Virus record (IMG/VR): IMGVR_UViG_3300044624_000943 | Coordinates: 1 to 39,093 of that record | Direction: 5' to 3' (one strand) | Origin: a virus | Length of the DNA: 39,093 nucleotides | Shown: positions 1-5,735 of the stretch, piece by piece | Layout: the number at the start of each line of letters is the position of its first letter | How positions within the stretch are numbered: position 1 is the first letter of the stretch | Program-made: the position numbers and the translations under genes | The notes under the pieces: model-generated | What the model was told of the DNA's origin: nothing | Seen by the model: the letters and a program-made list of their open reading frames with translations, nothing else | Databases searched by the model: none

Positions 1-49
1 AGTTGACCGCCTTCTTCTGGTAGTCGTGGAGCAGGTTGGGTGTCAGCAT
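1..49 (-). CDS. SF2 helicase, 5' fragment (contig junction)
   Basis: This fragment encodes the first 16 residues of the helicase whose complete copy lies at 37578-38984; it is cut only by the contig end. The ATG at 47-49 overlaps the stop of the VRR-NUC gene (43-45), the usual coupling of consecutive phage genes. It is not a separate gene or a pseudogene. Confidence 0.9.
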   Translation of the reverse strand, partial: MLTPNLLHDYQKKAVN

Positions 50-158
50 GTCATCAACATCTCGTCGACCATGCGCAGCCCAGCGTCCACGTTGTCAATG
101 ACGAACACGCTGACCTTGTGCTGCCTCAGCCGGTGATGCTCGCGCTCCTGGGGCGGCG
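1..158. repeat. Direct terminal repeat, left copy
   Basis: These 158 bases match 38936-39093 except at position 17 (C here, T there) and position 32 (C here, G there). The pattern is what an assembler gives for a circular or circularly permuted genome, so the repeat is probably an overlap of contig ends rather than a biological terminal repeat. Both differences are silent third-codon changes in the helicase gene (a Gln and a Leu codon), which suggests strain variation in the sampled population. Confidence 0.95.
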
Positions 159-327
159 TGGGCTTCTGGCCCTGGCGCTTGAACTCGCAGAAGAACATGC
201 GCCCGTTGGGCAGCACGAACAGCCGGTCAGGCACCGCGGCGTGCGCTGGCGATGTGAACTTGTAGGCCAGCAGCCCGCGCTCACGGGCGTAGCCACAGAC
301 CTTCGCTTCGATGTTCTTTTCAAGCAT
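43..327 (-). CDS. VRR-NUC family nuclease
   Basis: A 94-residue PD-(D/E)XK nuclease of the VRR-NUC family, the stand-alone phage form. Visible active-site elements are P33-D34, E48-F-K50 and Q60, matching the family order (PD, ExK, Q). Such proteins cut DNA, and in phages the gene typically sits beside an SNF2-like helicase, as here: its end overlaps the helicase start. Cleavage of branched replication or recombination intermediates is the likely role, inferred from the family. It follows the DUF3310 gene after one base. The Shine-Dalgarno is weak, so translation is probably coupled to upstream genes. Family assignment is confident; the exact substrate is unknown. Confidence 0.9.
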   Translation of the reverse strand: MLEKNIEAKVCGYARERGLLAYKFTSPAHAAVPDRLFVLPNGRMFFCEFKRQGQKPTPPQEREHHRLRQHKVSVFVIDNVDAGLRMVDEMLMTC

Positions 328-328
328 G

Positions 329-565
329 TCAGTACCCGTGCGGCTCGATGCTGCTGATGTTCAACTCGATCAACTTGTCGATGTAGTGCCGAGCCTTTCG
401 CAAGTCCTCGACACCACCTTTGTCCTTCCACCGCGAGACGTACTTCACCACGTTACCCTCGAAGTAACCGAGGTTGTTCGCAGCAATGTAGTCCCACGAC
501 TGGATCACTTGCTTCTTGTAGTGATCGCCACCGTGTTGCACTTGGTTCACGCTAAAGCCAGGCAT
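329..565 (-). CDS. DUF3310 protein
   Basis: A 78-residue protein with the DUF3310 pattern: an HGGDHYKK-type start, a SWDYIAANNLGYFEGNVVKY core, then an ED-LRKARHYIDKLIEL helix. The domain is common in phage replication modules. Some phage proteins carrying it are annotated as nucleotide kinases related to T7 gp1.7, but no P-loop is visible here and I do not assign that activity. Its start lies inside the end of the polymerase gene (19-base overlap), so the two are co-transcribed and probably translationally coupled. Function in this phage is unknown; a role in nucleotide or DNA metabolism fits the context. Confidence 0.85.
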   Translation of the reverse strand: MPGFSVNQVQHGGDHYKKQVIQSWDYIAANNLGYFEGNVVKYVSRWKDKGGVEDLRKARHYIDKLIELNISSIEPHGY

Positions 566-2379
566 AGTTTCTCGATCTCCTGTACGTAATAGTCAAAGTC
601 CACAGGCAGCCCAACGTCCTTGATGTCGTTGCACACCTGCACGTTCCACCCACTCTCCACGGCGAACTTGCGCCAGTCGGTCTTGCCCTTGAGCGGCGGC
701 ATCCACTTGATCAGCGGCTTGCCGCCCTTGGCCACGTAGTACCGGGTGGTGTTCTGCGCCTGGTGGTCACCCCACTGCAGGTAGCTGGAGCGCGGCACCT
801 TGATGCGCAGCATGAAGTCGTGCAGGTGCGGCCAGTTCTCCACCGTCTCGCGGATCGGTGCGCCGTCCACCAGCACCTTCTCGGCCACCTTGGAGATCAC
901 CAGGCCGCCAGCGTTCTGGTGCCAGCCGGTCTTCCACTCGTAGGCGCCCTTGCGCTTGACGGTGCCGTCCTCGTACTGCCCGATATAGTTGTTCACGTCG
1001 CGCAGGTACATGCGCCGGTAGCGCACCTGCTCCAGGTTCAACCCGGTCATGTGCATCCACCATGCGCACGTCTTGTCCACAAAGTACATGTTGGCGCGGG
1101 GTACGCGAACCGTGACGCCGTCGGTGTTGATCTGCACCAGCGACAGGCCGCCGATCTCCATCAGGCGCTCGGCCAGCAGGCACAGCAGCAGTTGCCCATT
1201 CAGCGTGATGCTCATGGTGAACAGCGGGTCGTAGAACACGCTGAACTTGTTGTTGCTGTCGCCGTACACGCCGTTCAGGGCCAGCTTGAGCATGGCGCTC
1301 TCGCTGCTCTTCTTGGGGTACTGCTTGCGCTGCTCGAACAGGTTGCTGTAGATGGCCACGAAGTCCTTGCCCAGGTGCGCCGGGTGGAACTCGTTGGTGA
1401 TGGCCAGGTTCGGGTAGTAGCTGGTGACGTCGAGGTCGATGATGACGTGCTCGTCGTCAGACTCCACCACCACGTTCTCCAGCGAGCCGTGGATGCCACC
1501 CAGACCGAAGACGAACGTGAACCCGTCGACCGTGGCCGTGAGATCCGTGAAGACGCCCTTGGTCTCGGTGATCGTCTGCGCCTTGAGCCAGTTCAGCACC
1601 CGGATGAACTCGGGCTGCTGGAACGTGATCCACGGCAGGATGGCGTCCTTCAAGTGGATCACCGGGCGAGGGGTCTGCCGCGGCGTGCGTCCATCGGGGC
1701 CGAAGTCGTAGCAGGAGACGCCGGCCTGCTCCAGGCGTAGCGTGAAGTATTCCTTGCCGATCTTGGTGTCGTTGAAGTTCAGCCAGTCCTTGCCCGGGTA
1801 CTTGATCGTGAGGTCTTCGCGGAACCGCAGCATGTCCGTGGTCAGGTGGTAGAAGAGCCGCGTGGCCTCGACATCATGCTCGTTGTAGCGCTTGAGCACG
1901 GCCACCTGGTCACGGGTCAGCGTGGTGCCCACCTTGAAGGGCAAGTCCTCGATGGTGTCCATGCGCAGGTTGAACTCCAGCGCCTTGAGGCTGGTGGCGC
2001 GGGCCTTGTTGTCGAAGTGGTGGATCTTGTAGAGGTCGATCTGCTCCACGATGCGGTCGGTGGGCTTGACCGTGTGCAGCCAGCGGTCGTCATCATCCTG
2101 GCGCTCGATGATGGCCTGCGCCTTGCGGTACAGCGTCTGCGCGTCAGACTGCCCCATCTGCATCAGGGTGTGCAGGATGGGGTAGTCGAAGCCGATGTTG
2201 TTGAACCCCGCCATGCGGGCGTTGCGGTCAGCGAGGTAGCGCACGAACTCGACAATCTGCCGGGACTCGTTGCGCCACTCGCTGATCTCGAACATCAACT
2301 TGACGGGTGCCTCGACGTGCATCACAGACAGCGTGAAGACGTTGGGGAACGTCTCGCAGTCGTACACCCAGTCGTTCAC
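547..2379 (-). CDS. Family B DNA polymerase with 3'-5' exonuclease
   Basis: A 610-residue replicative polymerase. The proofreading domain is complete: Exo I D7-x-E9, Exo II with D65 (NNIGFD), Exo III with D169 (YNEHD). The polymerase domain shows motif A with D317 (DVTSYYP), motif B starting at K365 (KLALNGVYG) and motif C with D420 (INTDG), so all catalytic carboxylates appear present. A GGIHG element near 294-298 resembles the YxGG-type linker of family B enzymes. Motifs A and B are only about 48 residues apart, leaving no room for a TPR2 insertion, so it is probably not protein-primed. The Prim-Pol at 5736 is the obvious primer source. It overlaps the DUF2815 gene by 4 bases and the DUF3310 gene by 19. 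Family is confident. Confidence 0.93.
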   Translation of the reverse strand: MNDWVYDCETFPNVFTLSVMHVEAPVKLMFEISEWRNESRQIVEFVRYLADRNARMAGFNNIGFDYPILHTLMQMGQSDAQTLYRKAQAIIERQDDDDRWLHTVKPTDRIVEQIDLYKIHHFDNKARATSLKALEFNLRMDTIEDLPFKVGTTLTRDQVAVLKRYNEHDVEATRLFYHLTTDMLRFREDLTIKYPGKDWLNFNDTKIGKEYFTLRLEQAGVSCYDFGPDGRTPRQTPRPVIHLKDAILPWITFQQPEFIRVLNWLKAQTITETKGVFTDLTATVDGFTFVFGLGGIHGSLENVVVESDDEHVIIDLDVTSYYPNLAITNEFHPAHLGKDFVAIYSNLFEQRKQYPKKSSESAMLKLALNGVYGDSNNKFSVFYDPLFTMSITLNGQLLLCLLAERLMEIGGLSLVQINTDGVTVRVPRANMYFVDKTCAWWMHMTGLNLEQVRYRRMYLRDVNNYIGQYEDGTVKRKGAYEWKTGWHQNAGGLVISKVAEKVLVDGAPIRETVENWPHLHDFMLRIKVPRSSYLQWGDHQAQNTTRYYVAKGGKPLIKWMPPLKGKTDWRKFAVESGWNVQVCNDIKDVGLPVDFDYYVQEIEKLCLALA

Positions 2380-3038
2380 TGTGCGCTCATGAACGGAGGC
2401 AGGGGCATCTGCGCCGCAGCGGGCTGCAGGAACGACGGTGCCGGGGCAGCAGCGCCGGCCACAGCGCCGAACATGCCCGACGCATCCACGGCGCCCTCGC
2501 CGAACGCCTTGTCGTCACCAGCGAACTGCACGGCCACCAGATCGGCCCGGATGCCGCGGCCGTGCTTGTTCTCCTGCAGCCAGGGCTTGATCGCCACGTT
2601 GACACGGCAGCCGCCGTACATCTTGCGAGTCAGCGCCTGGTAGGCCATCGTGTTGGTCGGGTCCACGGGCGTGCCATCGGCCTGGATGATCTGCGGCGGG
2701 TTGTCCCGGCCGGCGGTGACGTACACGTTGCCCGCGTACCCGTCGTAGGGCTGGAACGTCTTGCTGTTGACCTTCTGGTTGCCGTCGCCGTAGCAGCGCA
2801 GCTTGCGGTCAGCGTTGATCAGGTTCAGCACGTTGCCCGCGTGCTCCTTCCACTTGGCCAGAGCCATCTCGTTGATCTTGGCCATCAACTGCTTGAACCC
2901 CGGGTGGTCAGGGGCCATCAGGAAGTCCCCGGAGTAGCTCAGGCGCTCCTTGCCCGTCTCGGGTGAGACGCGCTTCTGGGGCTCTGCGAGGTGGGGGAAC
3001 GAGAGACGAACACCCGACAGAAATACGAGATCAGACAT
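2376..3038 (-). CDS. DUF2815 ssDNA-binding protein (Enc34 SSB-like)
   Basis: A 220-residue protein of the DUF2815 family, whose phage Enc34 member is an OB-fold single-stranded DNA-binding protein. The N-terminus (FLSGVRLSFPHLAEPQ) and the Y-x-GDFL and KMYGGCRVNV segments are family features. The last ~40 residues are Ala/Pro-rich and end in acidic-to-neutral low complexity, resembling the flexible tails by which SSBs contact partners. It probably coats ssDNA for the adjacent polymerase. The start has a GAAAGG Shine-Dalgarno, and the stop overlaps the polymerase ATG. Length is normal for the family. Confidence 0.88.
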   Translation of the reverse strand: MSDLVFLSGVRLSFPHLAEPQKRVSPETGKERLSYSGDFLMAPDHPGFKQLMAKINEMALAKWKEHAGNVLNLINADRKLRCYGDGNQKVNSKTFQPYDGYAGNVYVTAGRDNPPQIIQADGTPVDPTNTMAYQALTRKMYGGCRVNVAIKPWLQENKHGRGIRADLVAVQFAGDDKAFGEGAVDASGMFGAVAGAAAPAPSFLQPAAAQMPLPPFMSAQ

Positions 3039-3057
3039 GACAATTACCTTTCAGGTT

Positions 3058-4341
3058 TTACGATAACCACGCCGGCAGTTCGACCGGCACTTCGGATTGC
3101 ACTGCGCTGAACAACGGCGCAGCGTTGGTGGTAATCGCGGTGCGCGAGTCAGCGGCCAGAGCGACCACCGGCTTACCTACCGTCTTCACCACGTACTCGG
3201 TTTCGAGTGTCTTCAGTTGACGCTCGGTCAGTTGCACATCGGTGCCATCGCGCTTCTTCCAGCGCAGCTTCTCAGCCTGTGCTGGGGACACCAGCGTCGT
3301 CTTGTAGACCGACTCCTTGGGGATGCCCATCTTGCGCAGGCGCTCGGCCATCTCATCCTCGGACAGCTTCCAGGCGCGGTGCCCCTTGCCGTTGACCATC
3401 TTCAGGCCCGGGATGTCCGCGCCGCGCTCCATGCGGGTCTGCGCTTCCTTCTCCACACCTTCGAGCATCTGACGCAGCAGCGGTGCCGCCTCCATGATCT
3501 GGACGATCTGCTCGTCCGTCATCTTGGTCGGATCCTTCTCCGCTGCGCTGGCGGTGATGTCCACCGTGTCAACGACCTGCAGCGCCTTGGTGCTGAGCGC
3601 AGCGCAGCCGCCCTTGGCGCGACAGTACCGGCACTGCTTCTCGCCAGGCACCAGTGGCGCGTCGGGTCTGTCCGTGGCCGCGGCTTCGATGACGATGGTG
3701 CGAGCCACCTCATCGAGCACCTTGTCCACAGGGTAGTCCACAGACCTGATCGTCGGGCCACCGCGCAGCGCCAACTTCGGCTGGATGACCGTCATGCGCA
3801 CGGTCTTGTAAGGATACGGGTTGGGCTTGGCAATCTTGAACCCGGCCAGTGCGCCCACAGCGTACTGCTCCATCTGCAAGATCGCCGAGTCCCAGGCGTC
3901 GTTCATCCCGTCCTTGTAGTCGATGATCTCCAGCACCCCGTGCAGCACATCGTGGATCTGCACGTCCACGGTGCCCGAGAGATCACCGCGACTGAGCAGC
4001 CACTGCGGATCGACGCGCTGCTCGGCGATCAACTGAGCGATGCCCAGCGACTCGGCGTGGCGATGCTTGATGTAGTCAATGGCGACCTTGACCCGCTGCG
4101 CACGTTCGGCATCGACGATGAACTCACCATCGTCGTCCTTCATCTTGATGCCGACCATCGGCAACGGGTCGGCCGCGCCGGCCTTGACGCAGTGCTCCAG
4201 CAGCGTGTGCGAGTGGGTGCCGTCGATGGCCGCAGCGCCGCTGCGCTCATCAGGGTAGGCGGCCTCCTCGCGCACGCTGCCTGGGCACGCGGCCCAGCGT
4301 TGCCGCTTGGACGGCGACAGGGTGGCGTGCGCCGTGCTCAC
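3058..4341 (-). CDS. DUF2800 RecB-like nuclease, likely Fe-S
   Basis: A 427-residue protein of the DUF2800 family, a RecB/Cas4-like PD-(D/E)XK nuclease group. Active-site elements are GTVD (D126) and E138-x-x-D141-Y-K143. A QMEQYAVGAL helix follows at the position of the QxxxY motif of RecB-like nucleases. C20 near the N-terminus plus C237-x2-C240-x5-C246 reproduces the one-plus-three cysteine layout that holds a 4Fe-4S cluster in AddB and Cas4. A cluster here is inference. The gene lies between small unknowns and the SSB gene, with a 4-base overlap upstream. Likely role: end-processing exonuclease in replication or recombination. Confidence 0.85.
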   Translation of the reverse strand: MSTAHATLSPSKRQRWAACPGSVREEAAYPDERSGAAAIDGTHSHTLLEHCVKAGAADPLPMVGIKMKDDDGEFIVDAERAQRVKVAIDYIKHRHAESLGIAQLIAEQRVDPQWLLSRGDLSGTVDVQIHDVLHGVLEIIDYKDGMNDAWDSAILQMEQYAVGALAGFKIAKPNPYPYKTVRMTVIQPKLALRGGPTIRSVDYPVDKVLDEVARTIVIEAAATDRPDAPLVPGEKQCRYCRAKGGCAALSTKALQVVDTVDITASAAEKDPTKMTDEQIVQIMEAAPLLRQMLEGVEKEAQTRMERGADIPGLKMVNGKGHRAWKLSEDEMAERLRKMGIPKESVYKTTLVSPAQAEKLRWKKRDGTDVQLTERQLKTLETEYVVKTVGKPVVALAADSRTAITTNAAPLFSAVQSEVPVELPAWLS

Positions 4342-4559
4342 GCCTTTCTCCAGACCCGAGAGTTGCCTTCCTCATCGCGCACGATGAACTTGCGCCCGGT
4401 CTCCTTGGCGACGCGGCGAGCGTGAGCGGCCAGAGCAGCCCTGCCGATGGGCACAGCGAACGAGTCGCCCACCTCAAGCTGCCGCAGCACAGCGTACTTC
4501 TCGGTGCGCGCACTCTTGGCGCGGGCCGGCATGGGAACGTCTTTGTCGATCTTGATCAT
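4338..4559 (-). CDS. Small phage protein, unknown function
   Basis: A 73-residue basic protein. It has a KIDKDVPMP start, a central LEVGDSFAVP segment and a C-terminal stretch resembling a small helix-turn-helix-like fold (ALAAHARRVAKETGRKFIVRDE) ending in RVWRKA. Similar small proteins with a 'VGDSF' core are common near phage replication genes, and the layout suggests a nucleic-acid-binding mini-domain, but I cannot name a function. The stop overlaps the DUF2800 start by 4 bases. It lies two bases downstream of the Pro/Ala-rich gene, so it is clearly part of the leftward operon. Confidence 0.75.
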   Translation of the reverse strand: MIKIDKDVPMPARAKSARTEKYAVLRQLEVGDSFAVPIGRAALAAHARRVAKETGRKFIVRDEEGNSRVWRKA

Positions 4560-4561
4560 GG

Positions 4562-4981
4562 TTAGGCTTTCAGTGCTTCCACACCTGCAAACAGGGCGTC
4601 GTAGTTCTCGGGCTTCACATCGTTGATGTTCTGGTGCCCGAGTGAGACCAGAACCTGCTGGATCTGCGCACCCTTGGCCACGCCGAGGGTCTTGTAGGAC
4701 GACATCACGTAGTCGATCAGACTTTTCTGATCGGTGAACGGTGCCTTGGGCAGCGTGGCGGCCGGTGCCACGGGTGCAGGCGGCGCGAACACGGGCGGCG
4801 CGGGCATCGCAGGCACGACAGGGGTGGGGGCGACAGGGGCCGGTGCAGGCACGGGCGATGTGGGTGTGATGGTGACCACAGCAGGGGCGGCCGCGGGTGC
4901 AGCAACGGGGCGAGCGCCCATCGCAGCGACCAGTGCGTGGATGGCAGCGGTCAGGTCTTCAATTTTCGCTTCGAGCGACAT
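4562..4981 (-). CDS. Ala/Pro-rich linker protein, unknown function
   Basis: A 139-residue protein in three parts: an N-terminal helix (1-22, SLEAKIEDLTAAIHALVAAM), a long Ala/Pro/Val linker (about 23-80), and a C-terminal folded segment (about 82-139) containing TDQKSLIDYVMSSYKTLG and a GHQNINDVKPENYDALF stretch. The shape suggests an oligomerising helix tethered to a small interaction domain. The start has a strong AAGGAG site. Its 5' end overlaps the ribbon-helix-helix gene by 23 bases. Operon position implies a replication accessory role, but no function is assigned. Confidence 0.75.
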   Translation of the reverse strand: MSLEAKIEDLTAAIHALVAAMGARPVAAPAAAPAVVTITPTSPVPAPAPVAPTPVVPAMPAPPVFAPPAPVAPAATLPKAPFTDQKSLIDYVMSSYKTLGVAKGAQIQQVLVSLGHQNINDVKPENYDALFAGVEALKA

Positions 4982-5159
4982 ACAGTGACTCCTTCTTCGG
5001 GGTTACGGGTGGGATTACGGTTAGGCGGTCCTCGATGAACGCCTCGACCAGTTCGCGCAAGACCTCCGATACGCCTCCGTATCGGGTTGCCTTGTCGCGG
5101 AACGCGTGGTGCGTCTGCTGCTGCAGCCGCACCGTAAGGAAAGTGGTTCGCTTGTTCAT
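4959..5159 (-). CDS. Ribbon-helix-helix DNA-binding protein
   Basis: A 66-residue protein with an N-terminal beta strand (RTTFLTVRL) followed by two helices (QQTHHAFRDKATRYG, VSEVLRELVEAFIEDRL), the Arc/MetJ/CopG-like layout. I place the start at 5159: an AGGA site lies 8 bases upstream, whereas the alternative ATG at 5166-5168 has AGG only one base away. It is the first gene of the leftward replication operon, facing the rightward promoter at 5161-5190, a typical site for an autoregulator. The target operator is not identified. RHH assignment rests on pattern and length. Confidence 0.75.
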   Translation of the reverse strand: MNKRTTFLTVRLQQQTHHAFRDKATRYGGVSEVLRELVEAFIEDRLTVIPPVTPKKESLYVARSEN

Positions 5160-5160
5160 G

Positions 5161-5190
5161 TTGCACATCCTATCACATCAGTGCTACGAT
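5161..5190 (+). promoter_or_regulatory. Extended -10 sigma70-like promoter (rightward early)
   Basis: A -35 TTGCAC (5161-5166), an 18-base spacer ending in TGC, and a -10 TACGAT (5185-5190) give an extended -10 element (TGnTAnnnT). Transcription would start near 5197, just ahead of the gene at 5221. The minus-strand promoter at 11795-11824 has the same -35, the same spacer length and the same TGC. On the opposite strand, TTGCAT (5189-5194) with an extended TAGGAT could serve the divergent operon, but that reading is weaker and would start almost at the ATG. Confidence 0.65.
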
Positions 5191-5220
5191 GCAAGCACCT
5201 TTTTGCAACAGGAGACGCAA

Positions 5221-5445
5221 ATGAAGCTACTCAACCCCTTCCGTACCCCGTCACCCGAGGAACTGATCGCCCGTGAACTCGACCAGGCGCGCCGCGGTCT
5301 GCTGGAGGCGCAGACGGCCCGCGACTACGCGAGCGCGATGGTCATCTACCATGAGACCAGGATCGACCGGCTGCGCACACAGTTGGAGACGATGACTCGG
5401 GAAGAGCAGGTTCAGCAACGCCTTGATGGGGACGACTGGAAATGA
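5221..5445 (+). CDS. Small coiled-coil protein, unknown function
   Basis: A 74-residue, highly charged helical protein (SPEELIARELDQARRGLLEAQ, then ETRIDRLRTQLETMTREEQ), probably one coiled-coil hairpin. The start is the ATG at 5221, preceded six bases away by AGGAGA; an in-frame extension upstream crosses the promoter and is rejected. It is the first gene of the rightward primase unit, and its stop overlaps the ATG of the next gene (ATGA). Comparable short coiled-coil proteins are frequent in phage early regions. Function unknown. Confidence 0.8.
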   Translation: MKLLNPFRTPSPEELIARELDQARRGLLEAQTARDYASAMVIYHETRIDRLRTQLETMTREEQVQQRLDGDDWK

Positions 5446-5678
5446 CCGACGACCAATTCAGGAGCCTGTGCAACACCTACGGGTTTGCACCCTCTCGCGC
5501 TCTGCGGGAGCTTCTCGATGCTGCCACCGCGCAGGCTGTGATGAGCGAGCGCGAGCAGCTTGCAGGAGCGATTGACCATCAGTGCCGCGGTATGTCAGAT
5601 TACTTCGAGGTGAAGTGGCTGCGTGAACTTGCCGCCGCCATCCGCGCCCGAGACAAAAAAGAACCCCGCCAAGCGTGA
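5442..5678 (+). CDS. Small protein, unknown function
   Basis: A 78-residue predominantly helical protein (TDDQFRSLCNTYGF, RALRELLDAATAQAV, REQLAGAIDHQCRG, VKWLRELAAAIRARDK). It is translationally coupled to the preceding gene by an ATGA overlap. Its last codons run into the inverted repeat at 5663-5690. I recognise no domain. The combination of a short coiled-coil gene followed by a helical gene just before a primase is common in phages, but the function is unknown. Confidence 0.75.
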   Translation: MTDDQFRSLCNTYGFAPSRALRELLDAATAQAVMSEREQLAGAIDHQCRGMSDYFEVKWLRELAAAIRARDKKEPRQA

Positions 5679-5690
5679 ACCTGGCGGGGT
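5663..5690 (-). terminator. Rho-independent terminator, leftward orientation
   Basis: A perfect 9-bp stem (5663-5671 pairing with 5682-5690, ACCCCGCCA/TGGCGGGGT) with a 10-base loop. Read on the minus strand it is followed by a TTCTTTTTTG tract, the form of an intrinsic terminator for leftward transcription. It would stop read-through from the methyltransferase operon or antisense transcripts. On the plus strand there is no T run, so rightward polymerase should pass into the primase gene. It overlaps the 3' end of the preceding CDS. Confidence 0.7.
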
Positions 5691-5710
5691 GCAACATCGA
5701 AGGAGGAGAC

Positions 5711-5724
5711 GCAGGTTAACCTGC
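5711..5724. promoter_or_regulatory. Perfect 14-bp palindrome in primase leader
   Basis: GCAGGTTAACCTGC is a perfect palindrome located between an AGGAGGAG Shine-Dalgarno (5701-5708) and the primase ATG (5736). The linear spacing of 27 bases is too long for normal initiation, and folding the palindrome would shorten it to about 13. It could equally be a repressor operator. Both roles are inference. Confidence 0.45.
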
Positions 5725-5735
5725 CATCACATCGT

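Noticed and set aside
1-158. Biological direct terminal repeat like that of T7
   Set aside because: Two silent mismatches, placement within coding genes and a length of only 158 bases fit an assembly overlap better. A P22-like terminase suggests headful packaging and circular permutation.
763-1740. Plus-strand frame of 325 codons
   Set aside because: It is opposite the family B polymerase; its Val/His/Leu-rich product reflects complement codons.
3097-4425. Long open frame (442 codons) on the plus strand
   Set aside because: It is antisense to the well-supported DUF2800 gene; long reverse frames are expected in GC-rich coding DNA, and the product is His/Leu/Arg-rich with no domain.
5663-5690. 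Terminator for the rightward primase transcript
   Set aside because: The T run exists only on the minus strand; on the plus strand the stem is followed by GCAACATCG, so it should not stop rightward transcription.
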